From assembly GCA_946894095.1 (NCBI GenBank), contig OX335650.1, positions 4,092,001 through 4,156,000 of the forward strand: a stretch of DNA of 64,000 bases. Direction: 5' to 3'. Below are positions 21,777 through 34,388 of the stretch, in pieces. The notes under the pieces were generated by a model, which was not told where the DNA came from, ran no database searches, and saw only the letters and a list, made by a program, of their open reading frames with translations. The position numbers and the translations under genes were made by a program. The stretch is from Incurvaria masculella (lineage: Eukaryota > Arthropoda > Insecta > Lepidoptera > Incurvariidae). The first letter of the stretch is position 1. The number at the start of each line of letters is the position of its first letter.

Positions 21777-23090
21777 TATAAATACTTGATCTCTTTACTA
21801 TGAAAGAAAATCTTGCTAAAAATATGTCAATGGCTAAAAATAAATTTACCAGTTATCATAGGACGACATCATTGATCTCTACTTATTATTTTATAAAACA
21901 CTAGGGTGGCGTACCCGTAATTTTGGAATTTTATAAAAAAAAATCGAAGGGCGCTATCGAATGCCGATGATCAAAAACTATTTTTCGGAAGCGTTTGTCT
22001 GTCTCGTCTTCAACAATGTTTGGCCGCTTATCACGATGAAACGGCTAATACTATTTCGATGCGGTTTTCGCTAATAGAATCGAGCACATCTCGAAGAAGT
22101 TTTTGCTAAATATCATCACGACATGTTGAAAAATTAGGGAGTAGTAAGCGAAAACGCAAATTACCTGGTTTGACCACCGAATTGACACGTCATCAGCCTA
22201 ACGTGAGCGGCGAGCAGACTGTATAGGACTTTAACGCGGGCGGAGCTGTGGGCACAGCTAGTATCATCTATAACTATAATGTCGATGCACGAAACGCATC
22301 TTAACGTCAGATTTATTCACTCATTTAACGGTTCACCCTTCGAGTTAATTTATCATGGTGACCATAGATATTGTAACCCCCCTGGCAATGACGTGCAAAG
22401 TGCAGCTACGTGAGCCGCGGCGCGACGGTGGCGGCGCGGCGCGGCGCGGAGATGAGTATGAGATATGTGGCGGTTTCGTGGAAGGCCGACCTCGTCCCAT
22501 CCCTCGCCCCACGCCCCACACCCCGCCGGAGGCGCTAGTATTGTGCAGCGGCTAGTTTTGATGTTATTGTTAATGGGTCGAGGTTTTTTCACAGTCGGAA
22601 AAAAGGGCCGGAACCCCAACGGCTCTCGTGGGCACCGATATAAGGCGATCGAAACTCATCCGTATAGCGGCAGGGTTAGGCATGTCAGAGCACCATACGG
22701 TCACATCACACGATCACACATACTTATTTTTTATAGAGTACGTATTATCTTCTCTGCATGGAAGTAGATGGAGTTTCGAACGCTAGAAACAATACAATCC
22801 GTCCTGGGGGATTACTATGGTTATACAGGTGAATAGCATGTGAACAAGCAACAGTGACGTTTAGTTGCATTTCTTATATCTATGATCGTACCTTTTCAAC
22901 GGTAAATTTCAGTTCCCTTGGCCGAATAACACGTCGTTTGACAGCTAGCATGGTACGAAATGCAACAAAACGTCAGATTTAATCACTCTCTTGCATGTTA
23001 TTCACCTGCTATTCACTCAGTAAATTAACTTATTTTAGTTCTCTTTCGAATTCTCTCACTTCTGGTGTTTGGTCCCCTGCTAGGTGGTCG
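21777..23090. other. Non-coding stretch with a CpG-rich island
   Basis: 22,380-22,560 is strongly CpG-rich (GCGGCGCGGCGCGGCGCGGA-type runs) in an AT-rich context. Open frames there run on both strands and I do not treat them as genes. Two segments (22,305-22,345 and 22,975-23,010) share a GTCAGATTTAATCACTC motif also found at 29,095-29,130, a minor repeat family. Confidence 0.45.
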
Positions 23091-23099
23091 GGTTTAGCC

Positions 23100-23385
23100 T
23101 GCCTGGTCTGATAATCACTACATAGTATAAAACAAAGTCGTTTTCTCTGTCCCTATATCCCTATGTACCTACGCTTAAATCTTTAAAACTACGCAACGGA
23201 TTTTGATGCGGTTTTTTTTTATAATAGATAGAGTGATTGAAGAGGAAGGTTTATATGTGTTATAACATCCATTAAATAGTGGAGAAATACTGTTATTTTT
23301 TAGTTTTCTAATGTGATGTCGTAAATAATTACATTCTTTCCGCTTACATTGCAAACGCAGGCTGAACTTGACCAGCCCGAAATCA
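23100..23385 (-). repeat. Dispersed repeat with AGGGTTCAGCCTGCG motif, reverse copy
   Basis: On the minus strand it carries the TTCAGCCTGCGTTTGCAATG, CTTCCTCTTCAATCACTCTA and ACTTTGTTTTATACTATGTA blocks. The same blocks occur in the two units at 45,485-45,755 and 46,050-46,331. It is typical of LINE-derived tails, with an AAAAATCCGTTG-type core. Confidence 0.7.
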
Positions 23386-23467
23386 GTCAAAAACGACATT
23401 GACCCAAGCGGAGCCGGGTACCTCAGCTGGTATCGCATAAAGTAAAAATACGGTCGAAACTGCATTT

Positions 23468-23612
23468 AATAATTGTCCGTGATTTCCAGTTCAATGTAGC
23501 CGTGCTCATAAAAGGATGTTCCTGGCATTGCAACGAATTCCTTCGGTAATGCAGTTGGGCTAATATCATGTCGGTGGGTGTGGTGGTATTAGCCATCCAT
23601 GTCCATTTATGA
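23468..23612 (+). repeat. tRNA-SINE family, headless copy
   Basis: It contains TCAATGTAGCCGTGCTCATA, AGGATGTTCCTGGCATTGCA and TGGTATTAGCCATCCATGTC in family order. Confidence 0.7.
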
Positions 23613-25675
23613 AGTTCTATATACAGTTTTAAACTTTTATTTCGATTACCTTTTTTTCGAAAGACTAGGACTTTCCAAATACATGTATGGTAACTCTAAA
23701 AATATTCTTGCCATATATATTTTAAATAGATGCTTATGCCATTTATGGCACAGATACTTAAAATATCTATGGTTCATGCATAGCAGGAGCTCTTTACGCG
23801 TATTGTACACCTCTCTTGGAACAAAACAGGTAACGCAATATTCCTAGGACGCAGCTGGATTTGATAGGGGAGCATTGACAAGGCGATACCTCGAGGAGTA
23901 CCTGGGCGATGCTGCGCGGGTGGCACGTATCAGTTCGTTCTCCGATAAGTTCAATGGGCATGACCTTTGTAATAGAGAAAGGCCCTGGCGTGGTGTTAAT
24001 AAAAATGCGCTTCCTACGCAGGTACTACGTGCAGTATGAAATTACTAACGACCAGGCCTTGGCTGCCCTAGGCCTATGGACGATTGCCCGCTCGAGAATC
24101 TCACGCAGTCAATGGTATTCGGAGGATATGGAATAGAATGCTCGGAAAATTTTGCAAATGAACAAAAACAGGTCAGGCAGCCGAGCTTAAGTTGAATGGT
24201 CGTCAATAAATTTAATTATTTTAGACGGTCTTCGTAAAAAAGAAGCATTACTAAAACAAAACGCATTAATACGATTTGTAGTAGATTTTTTGGAAATTTA
24301 GAGGACGCGACTGCTAAAAAAACTAGCAAAGTTTTGCCGCCCTTCCCATTTTTTGCCGCCCTAGCTTACTCGACCTTTAGGAAAATCCGCCCTGCCGCCG
24401 CTGCCGCCCCTAGGCCGCGGCCTATACGGCCAATTGCCAAGTCCAACGCTGTTACCGACATAATAATTTGATATGCATGTAGAATCGACCGTAAAACAGT
24501 GTAATAAGCAGTGAACGTTGTAATATTTATGTCAATGTTAATAAGAACCACTTCATGGCTGGACTATGGTCTGTGGTTGGATATATGGCTGGACTCAACA
24601 TGTACCACATTCGTTGAAGAAAGCAACGCAATTGTTTCGTTACGAAATATCTATTTATCATAATTTCAGTCGATACAATTTCGTTCCACGGGCTTTAGAA
24701 ATTTTACAGGAGCTGCGAAAACCATGCCGGCCGGCCAGGTGCTTCTTCATCCCATATTTGAAGGACCCTAGTAGCCTGGATGGAATATTTCCGTCGATTG
24801 TCTCGCTTTGACAACCGATATACATGCTGTTTTCTCGACTGAAAGATTTTTTATTCGTATTTTGAGAATAATCTGAAAAATGTTTGGATGTGATATTCGT
24901 CGGCAGCAGGTTGTAAAATAGTAAATAGAGATATTTTCGGGGATTAAAGTACATCGTACATTTGCTGCGTGTAAAAAGGACAAAACAAAAACATATTTTG
25001 CGTTTATATTTTTAGTAGAGACAGAAAAAAGGCAGGCCCGATATGCGTCCAAAGCTGCATCGTCCCAAGCGGAGTCGAGCACCGCAAATACTAAATCCAT
25101 AAATAAAAGCTGCACATGAAAATAAATACGGTAATTGTACTGACCAACGAATAATGTACGGATCGTATAACATGACCTTCGTTTTCTCAACCTCCCTACA
25201 CCACCGTCGAAGTCTGTACTTCATATCGCTCGTGTATTACCTGTTCTTTATTGCGGCTCACAGGCAGATATTATGAAACATACTGCGGTCTCTCTCCCTC
25301 TCGTTCGCGTCCCATGCGTCTGCCTCTATCGCTCACGCGTCGGCTGCCCATCGCGCTTTCCACTTGACCATAATGAGCGGCTGTTAATATTATGAATGAA
25401 ACATCTTCCAAGAATCTTTATTGTGCGCTATCGTACGTGCCACCATGCGCCGCAGCCTCCGCCGCACCGCGCCGGGTCGCGTGTCGGTGTGTCGTGCATG
25501 GAGTTGGGTTATGTATAAATGTGGGAGAGCGGGAGGGTGTGTGTGTCAGCTAGTGCAGTTCACTGCACCTTTAAACATACATGCATACTCGCCGTTTCCA
25601 CAGAGGGTCTTCCGCTAGAGATGACAGAGCGCCATCATGCACGATTGCAATATATTTATTTTGCTCCCTCTACAG
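23613..25675. other. Non-coding stretch; candidate regulatory patch near 25.3-25.6 kb
   Basis: No gene recognised. A short repeat with GCCGGCCGGCCAGGTGC lies near 24,713-24,775. A palindrome-family fragment with a TTCGTCGGCAGCAGG piece lies near 24,840-24,915. 25,260-25,600 combines CpG-rich runs with TAAT-containing stretches (ACCATAATGAGCGGC, TTAATATTATGAATG) and shows no repeat signature. Confidence 0.4.
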
Positions 25676-25899
25676 CAGGGTTTCAGTCATGAACCTCTTG
25701 CGAAAGTAAAAAGATATTAACAGACCCCTTCTAAAAAAGATAGAAAAAGAAAACAAAGGCATTTGGAAAAAAAGATCCACTTTTTATTTACTTTCACTGA
25801 AAACGATATACCTTTTTTTTAAATCAATCATGCGCAATATTTACTGTCATCATATCAAACAGGGACGCCCAGCACTCATGCCCAGATTAAGAAACTCTG
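25676..25899. mobile_element. Short hAT-type element with 8-bp TSD
   Basis: The ends CAGGGTTTCAGTC and (reverse complement of the right end) CAGAGTTTCTTAATC are imperfect inverted repeats. The flanks CTCTACAG and CTCTAAAG are a direct duplication with one mismatch. Wording in the arms (GAACCTCTTGCGAA, ACAGACCCCTTC) matches the 9,267-9,818 element, so this looks like an internally deleted relative. Confidence 0.8.
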
Positions 25900-26059
25900 C
25901 TCTAAAGATTTTTTTATACAGGCTATAATTTTACGGTACATCTATCACAAAGTATTCCGTAATACATTATATCACGATGGGTCCACTCAGTTCCGTTCTG
26001 TAATTCTGTTTCTTCATTTCGTCACTCATTCGCTGTATACATAGTAGTAGCTCTATAGG

Positions 26060-26418
26060 TAGGGTTGCCATCTCTAAAATTTGGCAACCAGGACAAGACG
26101 TGAAAATACGCGTGGAAACCCCTGATTTTAGAGCCCAGAACCCGGACATGTCAACAGGTTATTTTAAACAGTAAGTGTAACAAAAAAAGTTATTTTCACA
26201 CCTTATAATAAAGTTTAGTGATCTTTAATCATCATTTTAAATGTACTTACTTACCTAATAAAACAGAATATTATTACAGTTTGTTACAAATTGTTTTACA
26301 AATAGTAAGGACTTTAAATTTGTAAACTTGGACTACAAATGAAGCCCCGCCCGGACGCTCTCCGGATGCCCTCTAAACTAGGACAAATCCGGGGAAACCT
26401 GGACGGATGGCAGCCCTA
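26060..26418. mobile_element. hAT-like MITE with TAGGGTTGCCATC ends
   Basis: Inverted ends TAGGGTTGCCATC and GATGGCAGCCCTA differ at one position. The flanks TCTATAGG and TATATAGG are an 8-bp duplication with one mismatch. The interior includes CCCCGGATTTGTCC-type sequence on the complementary strand, which I know from widespread arthropod repeats. No coding capacity. Confidence 0.75.
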
Positions 26419-27775
26419 TATATAGGTATAGTGATGTGTAACAGTATATTTCTTTCGCTTACTCTATACAGACATTGACGAGTCACTCTACACTTCTGTA
26501 GACATAATTGGCATGCATACATTTACTTTAATTTCGTCACAACTTTCCTTTAGAATATTAAAATCTTGAATAATAAATATTAAAATATTATAATATAAAT
26601 AAATACAATATTTTAATCCTATCAATTCGTACGTCCTATTTAATTCATAATGTGTTAAGGATAAGTTTTATTTAATTTAGTTCGGCATTTTGTTTACATA
26701 TTCAAAGATTTAAGTTTTATGGTAAACATAGAGAATTTTATTTTTACCGAAGTGGTCAGTATCGGATGTCTGATTTAAACTAATTAAAATGTATAGATGC
26801 TTTGAATGTAGTTTCAATCCATACTTTAAAGAACAACTATCATACGCTTCTTGATAGACAGTCATGGATTACTCAAACATATATGCGTAAATTTTGTTCT
26901 AGCTTACATTTGGAAATTCTTATTGAATGTGTAGGTATGTCTATTCGGAACTAACTTTGACTGAGAATTTAACCCAGGGCTTTACAAGGCCAAACTATGT
27001 ATGATAACACAGTAATACAGGGTGCCACTCGGGCAGTTCTTAAGATTGATTTGGAAACTTCCCCGAAGTTTTTGTCTGGAAATCCATGGAGGTGAAGAAA
27101 TAACATTCTTCACCTCCATGTGGAAATCAGAACGAATTTGCAATTTTTTTGGAATAGGAACTGTCAAATAAAAGATAGGGCAGGATGTCAAGCAAACATA
27201 TTTGACAGTTCCAAATTAGTTTTTAACAGTTCAAAGGTTTATTTTTAAGAGAGTCTTTCAGGACATCCAACGTCCCATTCTGCATGCACAAACGTGTAGG
27301 CTACTACTTCACCAACATTCACTAACATTTGTAATTCACATTACATGTGTGTGTGAGGGTGTGTTTCTGTACGTATGGGAGTAGGGTTTTTTTAATCGGT
27401 ATAAGGGAATATATATATTTTTTGATACGATGTTACTCCTCCTATTAGCATCTTAATTTATCTACGGATGAATTCGAAGTTGTTAGTGGTGAATGCAAAG
27501 GCGAGATATTAGTCAATGGGTGAATATGATTCCATGGCTGTGAAAGGCCGAAAAATCTTATTTGCGTGGTTGTTCTTATTTGCGTGCATATGTTAATGTT
27601 AGTATTTTAAGTTCCTATAAAATGTTTTAACTGCATATGTTTGTGTAAATAAATAAATTAAAAAAAAATGTTTTTGTTCCGGCACATTAAAGTATACGAG
27701 TTGTGTAACTTGAGGTGACAAAAATATTCGTCGTTCGTGTTACATGTAAAACTGTAGGTTCCCTGCCTTCTTTAC
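26419..27775. other. AT-rich non-coding stretch
   Basis: No gene recognised. It contains the short perfect hairpin at 27,085-27,120, listed separately. AT content is high throughout 26,430-27,000. Confidence 0.5.
27085..27120. repeat. Perfect 15-bp hairpin with 6-base loop
   Basis: CATGGAGGTGAAGAA (27,085-27,099) and TTCTTCACCTCCATG (27,106-27,120) are exact reverse complements around ATAACA. No U-run follows on either strand. It could be a hairpin left by a template switch during replication. Confidence 0.9.
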
Positions 27776-27945
27776 TAGTTGGCAGGGTTGATCCCACCCC
27801 GCCCGGGTTGGAGTCATCGCATTGAATGAAAAAATGTCAATGCGACAATGGGAATTGTCCGAGTTATCCATCCAGACGGTATGGGCATGGCACTTAGTTC
27901 TCATGTGGTGAGTTTGGCTAACATCATGAACATTATGTGTAGTAT
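27776..27945 (+). repeat. tRNA-SINE family, headless copy
   Basis: It begins GGTTGATCCCACCCCGCCC and contains GAGTCATCGCATTGAATGAA and GAATTGTCCGAGTTATCCAT. The rest is diverged. Confidence 0.65.
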
Positions 27946-28397
27946 TTCTCATTGTAGTGAAACATACTATGTTTGTGCAAATTTATCAATATCAAATAAA
28001 ATACCATGCAATGTTATAGATTATTTCAGAATGTTAATCAAAACATTATTTCCTTTAATCCGATCACTTAGCAATGAAAAGTTGATTGTTTACATATTTT
28101 TTAAAGTAAGTAGTGGCTTATCCAACGAGATACTTATTTTTAGTTCATAATAACTCTTTAAGGTTACCCGACTTTAATTAAATGGGTTTTCCATCACCAT
28201 TTGGAACCAACTCCAACTGAATAATTCTTTTTGATAACATTCCGCACTGCACGCTTGTGAAACGTGAGTACTCACATACGTGGCACCAAGTTCCTGGAAA
28301 ATCGGGGGGTGCTAACAGGTGGTCGGAAAACTTCCCTAATTATTGAAAACAGTAAATTTTACTCAAACGAAAGATTCCTTGTAAAACTACTACTGTA

Positions 28398-28750
28398 CAG
28401 TGGTGTAGGGGGAGGATTTGCCTTTCAAGCGAGAGGTCATGGGTTCAAATCTTCGCCCGGTCACCACTTTCTTTCTCTTTCCGAGTTGGATGAGTTCATT
28501 TCGTTGCGAACGTGAGCTGTTCCATGTTTCGGAACCCATGTCAAAACTGGAGGTTTTAAAGGTGGTAGGGTTAAGCCCGCCCTGACCACCGCATAGGATG
28601 AAACTATGCCTGAAGCGGCAATGAAAATTGTCTGTGTTGTCCATTCAGTTCAGTATAGCCGTGCTCATAAATTGAAGGTCCTGCCATGGTACCTAATATG
28701 GTGTGTTGGGTTGTTATCCAGCCATCCATGTCAGGTTGCCTTTGTTTATT
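28398..28750 (+). repeat. tRNA-derived SINE, near full length
   Basis: It starts with a tRNA-like head: GTGGTGTAGGGGGAGGATTT, then TCATGGGTTCAAATC resembling a pol III B box. The family body follows (AAGCCCGCCC, GAAGCGGCAATGAAAATTGT, TATAGCCGTGCTCATAAAT), then CAGCCATCCATGTCAGGTTG. It is the most complete plus-strand copy and serves as reference for the truncated ones. Confidence 0.8.
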
Positions 28751-30485
28751 ATAACTACAATCAAATATTTTTTTAAAAAATCGCCCGGAATCGAACAGAA
28801 AAAGTCCCTTCATCTTTCACTTTCTCAATAACCCTCTAATTTTATGGCATCAATTGAAACGGTCAATCAAATAATTTAATCTGACATTTTATGAAAAACA
28901 TGGATTATTACTTGAACATTGAATTTAAAGCTGCATTTAGATGAATAGATGTGTAAAAATAATATATTTTTCAATCAATAAAATAAATTATGCACAAACT
29001 TATCTGCCCTGTTACCATTGTAAATTAACTCTGCGGGTGAACGGGCAAGTAAGTAATTAAATGTAAATTTCACAACGTTATCTGGTAAAGTGCAACTAGT
29101 CAGATTTAATCACTCACATGCCTGTTCACCCGGTGAATAAATGTACAAAGGTAACGGCCCTGGTATAGGGAGTGCGTACCTATACCCTTATTTAGGCCCT
29201 GGTACTAGCCAAATCGCAAAGTTAGACGAGGCACCCTAAGTTAACTAACTAAGTCTGACGATTAGAAGTGTCATTCTTACAATAGATGATTCCTTGTCTA
29301 GGAATCAACCTATTTGCGTTAATGTATGTTTCCTTTTTCTATACAAAATACACTGCAAAAACAGTGTCCATTTCCGAACTTTTTTGACAAAATGTCGAAA
29401 TATAAAATCAAATGGAATTATTTGTTTTTGCATATATGCTGTTTTTGCTTATATCTAGAAATCACATTACTTTCAGATTTATAATATGAAAAATCGACTT
29501 TTTTATGATTATTATTAGTTAAATAAATGATGGAATCAAAAAATATAAATAATGCATTATCAGTCTGGAGTTCTATTTGGACTTGCTGAGGCATTTTAAT
29601 GCATATTATTACATTCGTTTAAAGATGCATTCGTATGGCGCGAGCAGTTGGCTAGTCCTAGCGCCTTAATTGAATTTTCCCATTCCTATTTCCTTCAAGG
29701 TGACATGTCAACTTTCCTGCAGTATTATCTCGCGACCGCAGAGCTTGCTACAAACAATCAAACGAGTCAAACTTACAGTAGGGGTCAGTATAAAGTATCA
29801 ATTTATGGTACCATATATGTAGGTCCTCTCCCTTAACTATCATCAAAACAAAAATATGCGCCACCACACCCTTATCTTTTCGATTTGCAGAAAAACCGCC
29901 CGCCGCAAACAGGAATTCGGGAACAACCTGCAAAGCATGACGTCCTAATAGCTCGATCCTAATATGTTAGGGGCACAAATCGCCCGTAAACATATTTAGT
30001 CGGTATAGAAATTCATGGGAACCGCGCCGAACGAGACGAACGCTGGCGGGGCGTCCGTAACATCTCCGTAAACAATGCGACTACACCCCTATACTCGACT
30101 CGACGTCACGTAACGTGACGTGCCTTAAAGGTACAGTCGCGATTCAATCAAGTTTGTAAATAGGGGCTATACATGTGGATTGAAATTAATCTAGAATTTG
30201 AAGTTTTTTTTCTTATATTTGCGCAACAGTCGTATACAAAACTAATATAAAAGAACACATAAATACGTACACACTCAGACAAATAAATTTTCGAAAGAAT
30301 TATAAATCTTGTACGTGCAATCAGGTAAAACTAAATATTTGGGCAACTCATCTATAAAAAAAGTTGTGCTACTTTTAATAGAGCTCATAGAAATGTAGAA
30401 AAACTAAAGCATTTTATTAATTAATATTTATTGTTTTAGTTTCCAATTTTGTATTTTGTTTTACATTTTTCTTGGTAACGTTTAT
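28751..30485. other. Non-coding stretch with a small inverted-repeat element
   Basis: No gene recognised. 29,008-29,153 has degenerate inverted ends (TTACCATTGTAAATTAA... against a TTTGTAC-type complement, and GGGTGAACGGGCA against TGCCTGTTCACCC) and may be a small MITE. 30,000-30,140 is GC-rich and non-repetitive. Confidence 0.45.
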
Positions 30486-30885
30486 TCTCGCTTTTTTTAT
30501 GCAACCTGACATGAATGACTAATAACCAAACAACTACCGTTATGATATTAGCCCAATACACAAAATTCCAGAAGGAATTAATTGCCATTTCCGAGATCGG
30601 CTACATTTAAATGGATGGAAAACACGGACAATTTGTTATTGCCGCTTCGACCATCTTTTCATTCAATGCGATGGTACCAACCCGGGCGGACTTAAACCCT
30701 ACCACCTAGTAGGGGAAGGGGACCTACAGTTTAACATGGATTCCGAACCATGGAGCAACTCGCATTCATGTCGAAATGCACTTATCGAACTTAGAAAGAG
30801 AAAGAAAGTGGTGCATGACGGGGCAGGGAATTGAACCCAGACCTCTAGTACGCTAGGCTAGTCCCCGCGCCACTAGGCTACGGGG
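30486..30885 (-). repeat. tRNA-derived SINE, near full length
   Basis: Same structure and strand as the copy at 5,632-6,043. It ends (head side) in CGCCACTAGGCTACG with a B-box-like GGTTCAAT on the minus strand. The two are similar enough to align over their whole length by eye. Confidence 0.8.
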
Positions 30886-31134
30886 TAAGTTTGCTAAAAC
30901 CGATCTTATGCACGTCATTAATAATCTAATTTTCTCCTACACGATCTATATAACTTACTGTTTAAGGTCTAGGTCACAAAAATATTCGTGAAAATAATTT
31001 GATGACATTTGTTTATCCTCTGCAAAGACGAAACACGTAACCTGTTCTTGCTGTGATGACCTAAAATCCGTTGAGTATAACGCCAAAAGCGTAAGTTGAC
31101 GGTAATCTAATATTTCTCAAAGTATTCTGTTATT

Positions 31135-31405
31135 TATCGCTGCCGGTAGGGGTAGGGGTGGGGGGGTGGTGGCGGGCTCAGACGGCGGCGGGGGTGGCGC
31201 GGCGACCCGGGCGGCGCCCGCGCAGCCCGGACAAGTGATCTTCCAGGAATCGCCCGGCCGGGCGGCGGCACAAAGCCGTTACTCCGCCCCACAAAAAAAT
31301 CTATTTATGTGAATGGAAAAATGGAATTCCTGCGTATAGAGTGTGCCCGGCGTGTCGCCCACCCTCGGCTGCGCAATCGTTCGCGGCGGAGCGTGTCAGG
31401 ATGTC
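31135..31405. other. Strong CpG/GC-rich island
   Basis: Runs such as GGCGGCGGGGGTGGCGCGGC are followed by ACAAGTGATCTTCCAGGAAT and CCCGGCCGGGCGGCGG. This contrasts sharply with the AT-rich flanks. No open frame with recognisable protein and no terminal repeats. A conserved non-coding element or an unrecognised promoter/first exon are both possible. The nearest downstream gene start I can see is the odorant receptor, 3.5 kb away. Confidence 0.5.
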
Positions 31406-31617
31406 GTGTTACCTCTACGTGGCAACGTTGCTAGTTCCACAGCCTACCATAGTAATGTGATTTAACCTGCATTGTAATTTAAAGGATGGAAAAAAACAAT
31501 TAAAAAAACCCATTTTCTAATGGGATAAAGAATCTACGCTTTTTATAGTAACGATAAAAGCTAAAAAAGTAAATTGATTTAACGGAGGTAAATTTAAGAA
31601 TTTGATCATTCAATATT

Positions 31618-31835
31618 TTTTTTACGTAACTGGATATGGATGGCTAATACCAAACTGACCGTCAAACAGCCTAACACACCACATGGGAACTAGATGCCAT
31701 GCCAGGACCTTCCCTATATTGATCGGCTACATTGAACTGGATGGAAAACTGACACTTTTCATTGCCGCTTCGAGCTTCGTTCATTAAATGCGACGGTACC
31801 AACCCGGGCGGTATTAACTCTACCACCTAGTAAGT
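31618..31835 (-). repeat. tRNA-SINE family, headless copy
   Basis: Minus-strand copy with ATGGATGGCTAATACCAAAC, ATGCCATGCCAGGACCTTCC and ATTGCCGCTTCGA. It breaks off after the TACCAACCCGGGCGG block, before the tRNA head. Confidence 0.7.
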
Positions 31836-34388
31836 AAGGAGTTCCTTAATTTAGTTTAGATTTTTTTGTAGCCGCCTTTACATATACAATAACAGAATGT
31901 TCGTTTGGGAAATGTCCTCGAGTTATAGAGACTCGTTAGAACATTAGATTTCAATGAAGTATGAAATTAATTTCACAAAGGGAAAGTTATATTTATTTCA
32001 GAAATTGATCAGCTAGTCCGCCGTCCGAACAAGTATCATTTCGATCGTTCTCCCGTCCTTGCTTGCAACTGCTCGCTAGACATCGTTTGTAAGTTTTCCT
32101 GATAATTCAATCTCATAAGGAATAATAATTATGCTCTTTGATATTACACCGCATTGCGACATGACTGCAAAATGCGAACGAAAACTTAAATATTTCCCGG
32201 CAGCAACGTTTCCCATGAAGATGATTTATAATCAATATCTACCACTGTCTGCTTACGTGTGCTCACGTGGCGTCGGTCAGTTGCGACAAGATATTTCTCG
32301 GGAAGGAGAATGCCCAAATCCAGGCCCCTTAGTAATCATTCGTGTCTTTTATTGACACATTTGCGATAATTTATATTTATTATTTAAACATAATTTAAAC
32401 TATCTGAACCCCCATGTTTCACGGCCGGTTATTTGTTAAATAATTAAAAGTAATAATTCGCAAATACTTCTTTTCCTACAAACAATGTGATTAAGAAAGG
32501 ACAGAACATTTTATAGTACTTCCGTTGTCACGAGACGTGTTCGGGTAGCCTGCTCCTTGCCATTCCGTCCGGTAAGGGAGAAAAAAAGGCGTATAAACGT
32601 ATGTAAAATTATCCCTAGGAGCAATGCAAATGATTTTTGTCTGCCCATTTTTATTGCATTTGGACTGGAGCATTTTGCTCCACGCAGACTAAGCTCTCTG
32701 GTGTCTCTAAAACATTCTGAATCTCAAAACCGCATTTTGTCAATAACTTTAAAATGGCAATTCAAATAGTCTTCAAAATACGAAAAGTTATATTAGTTTC
32801 TAAATTATAACCTTAAAATTACAAGGGCCCAAAATGTATGAGGCAAACTTAGGAGGTCCCGAGCACTGATGCTGTTTGCTAAGGAGGTTCTTATGGGAAA
32901 CGTAGACTCTCCAGCGCTTCTGAAAGTCTGTCTGCCGAACTTATGACGCGCACTCGCTCGCACTCTGGTCATCTGCCTCGTCCGAAGACTATTCAACGCA
33001 ATGCTCTGATTAGAAACTGAATGCGATGTTCTGGTAACTGAGGGAGGGATGTTGAGCGAGCCTGCATGAGATTTTTGGAAAGGACAAGTTATCCTTTGGT
33101 GTATTTTCTTTATTTTATGAAACTCCATTTTACGAATTAGTGCATAGCTATAAAGTATTGTGTATAAGCATAATATAAATAAATTAATTAATTAACCATT
33201 TGAGGTCTTTTATTTTTTGATATATTTGATACTAAATAACCTAAGCTTTATCCAACACAACACATCTCAATTTGGTTCTTGATAGATTCCAATTAGATAC
33301 TAAAATCTAACTTTATGTAAGGTATATTTATACCAAAGCTGATATCAAGGCCACAGGGACACGGGGAGTCCAACTCTACCCAAGTTTAATGCTCATTGAA
33401 TTTGGTCTTGTTAGATTCCAATGAGAAGCTTAGCTCTTATTATAATATGTTTACATACATATTTACCATCACGCAGCACCCCTGGAGAGGTAGGTAGAGA
33501 TAATAGAACGCAGTAAGGTATGATCACAGCATTAGTTTAATGTATAGTCCGACATAGGGCGAGCGCTATGTACAAAAGGCATCATAGCGCCACGTCTTAG
33601 ACTTTGACCCACATACGTTTCGTGAGTCAAAGTCCAATGTGTGGCGGTCAGGCTGATGTCGTTTGTACATAAAGGCTAACGTTAGACTTTCATTGGTTTC
33701 AGGGGCTGCGAAAATCATACCGGCCGACCAGATGCTTCTTCACGATGCCTTTGAACCCTTTGAAGGACGTTTTAGTTTCACTTTGGGGAAAATACCTCGG
33801 CAAGATAGTTCTCCGCAGTTTACCTACCCTAAAGATAAATTATCGAAATGATCGGGTGGTCCTTACTTCGTTGATTCCTAATTCCGATAGTGATACGGTA
33901 ACATTTTTCACTCAATTAGAAAACGAATTTACTTCGCCTAACTTACATGTTGTTATTATCGGAATTACATTTAGATTCGCTGATATTTTTGTTCAGTGTT
34001 AGAGGAAAAGCAGTGTCCATCGCAAGGTATTGCAATATTTTGTTGTCTGTCGATGGTTTTTTCTAGAACTTTTGCATAAGCCACCCACGGAGATCGTCGT
34101 TTTTTTATGGTGACCGATCAAATTCTCGAGATGCGAAGTGTCATTTCTGTGTTTAAATAGACTAGAACTCCAGGCTGCTCATTTAATTATGTGGTCGCTC
34201 CTTGGGACGCGGCTTACGGCCCAAGTCAAGCCCCATGGCTTATTTTTGTATCCATCCCTGCTATGTAAATGTTTTGTCGCCGTAACCATCTGCTCTAATC
34301 CCTTACATTAATAGAAAACATTGTCAGATGTAACTAGAACAGAAGACGCATAAATCTTCGTGTGTATTCTCTCATGCCTTCGCCGCTT
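31836..34388. other. Non-coding stretch upstream of the odorant receptor
   Basis: No gene recognised. Open frames of 60-107 codons occur at 32,131, 32,557, 33,663 and 32,805 (minus), without domain similarity. A fragment of the GCGAAAATCATACCGGCCGA repeat lies at 33,712-33,770. 32,015-32,100 is non-repetitive. Confidence 0.4.

Noticed and set aside
23870..24140. Stretch that looked exon-like (75-codon frame, GC-balanced)
   Set aside because: No recognisable protein in any frame and no paired splice signals. Probably a decayed repeat.
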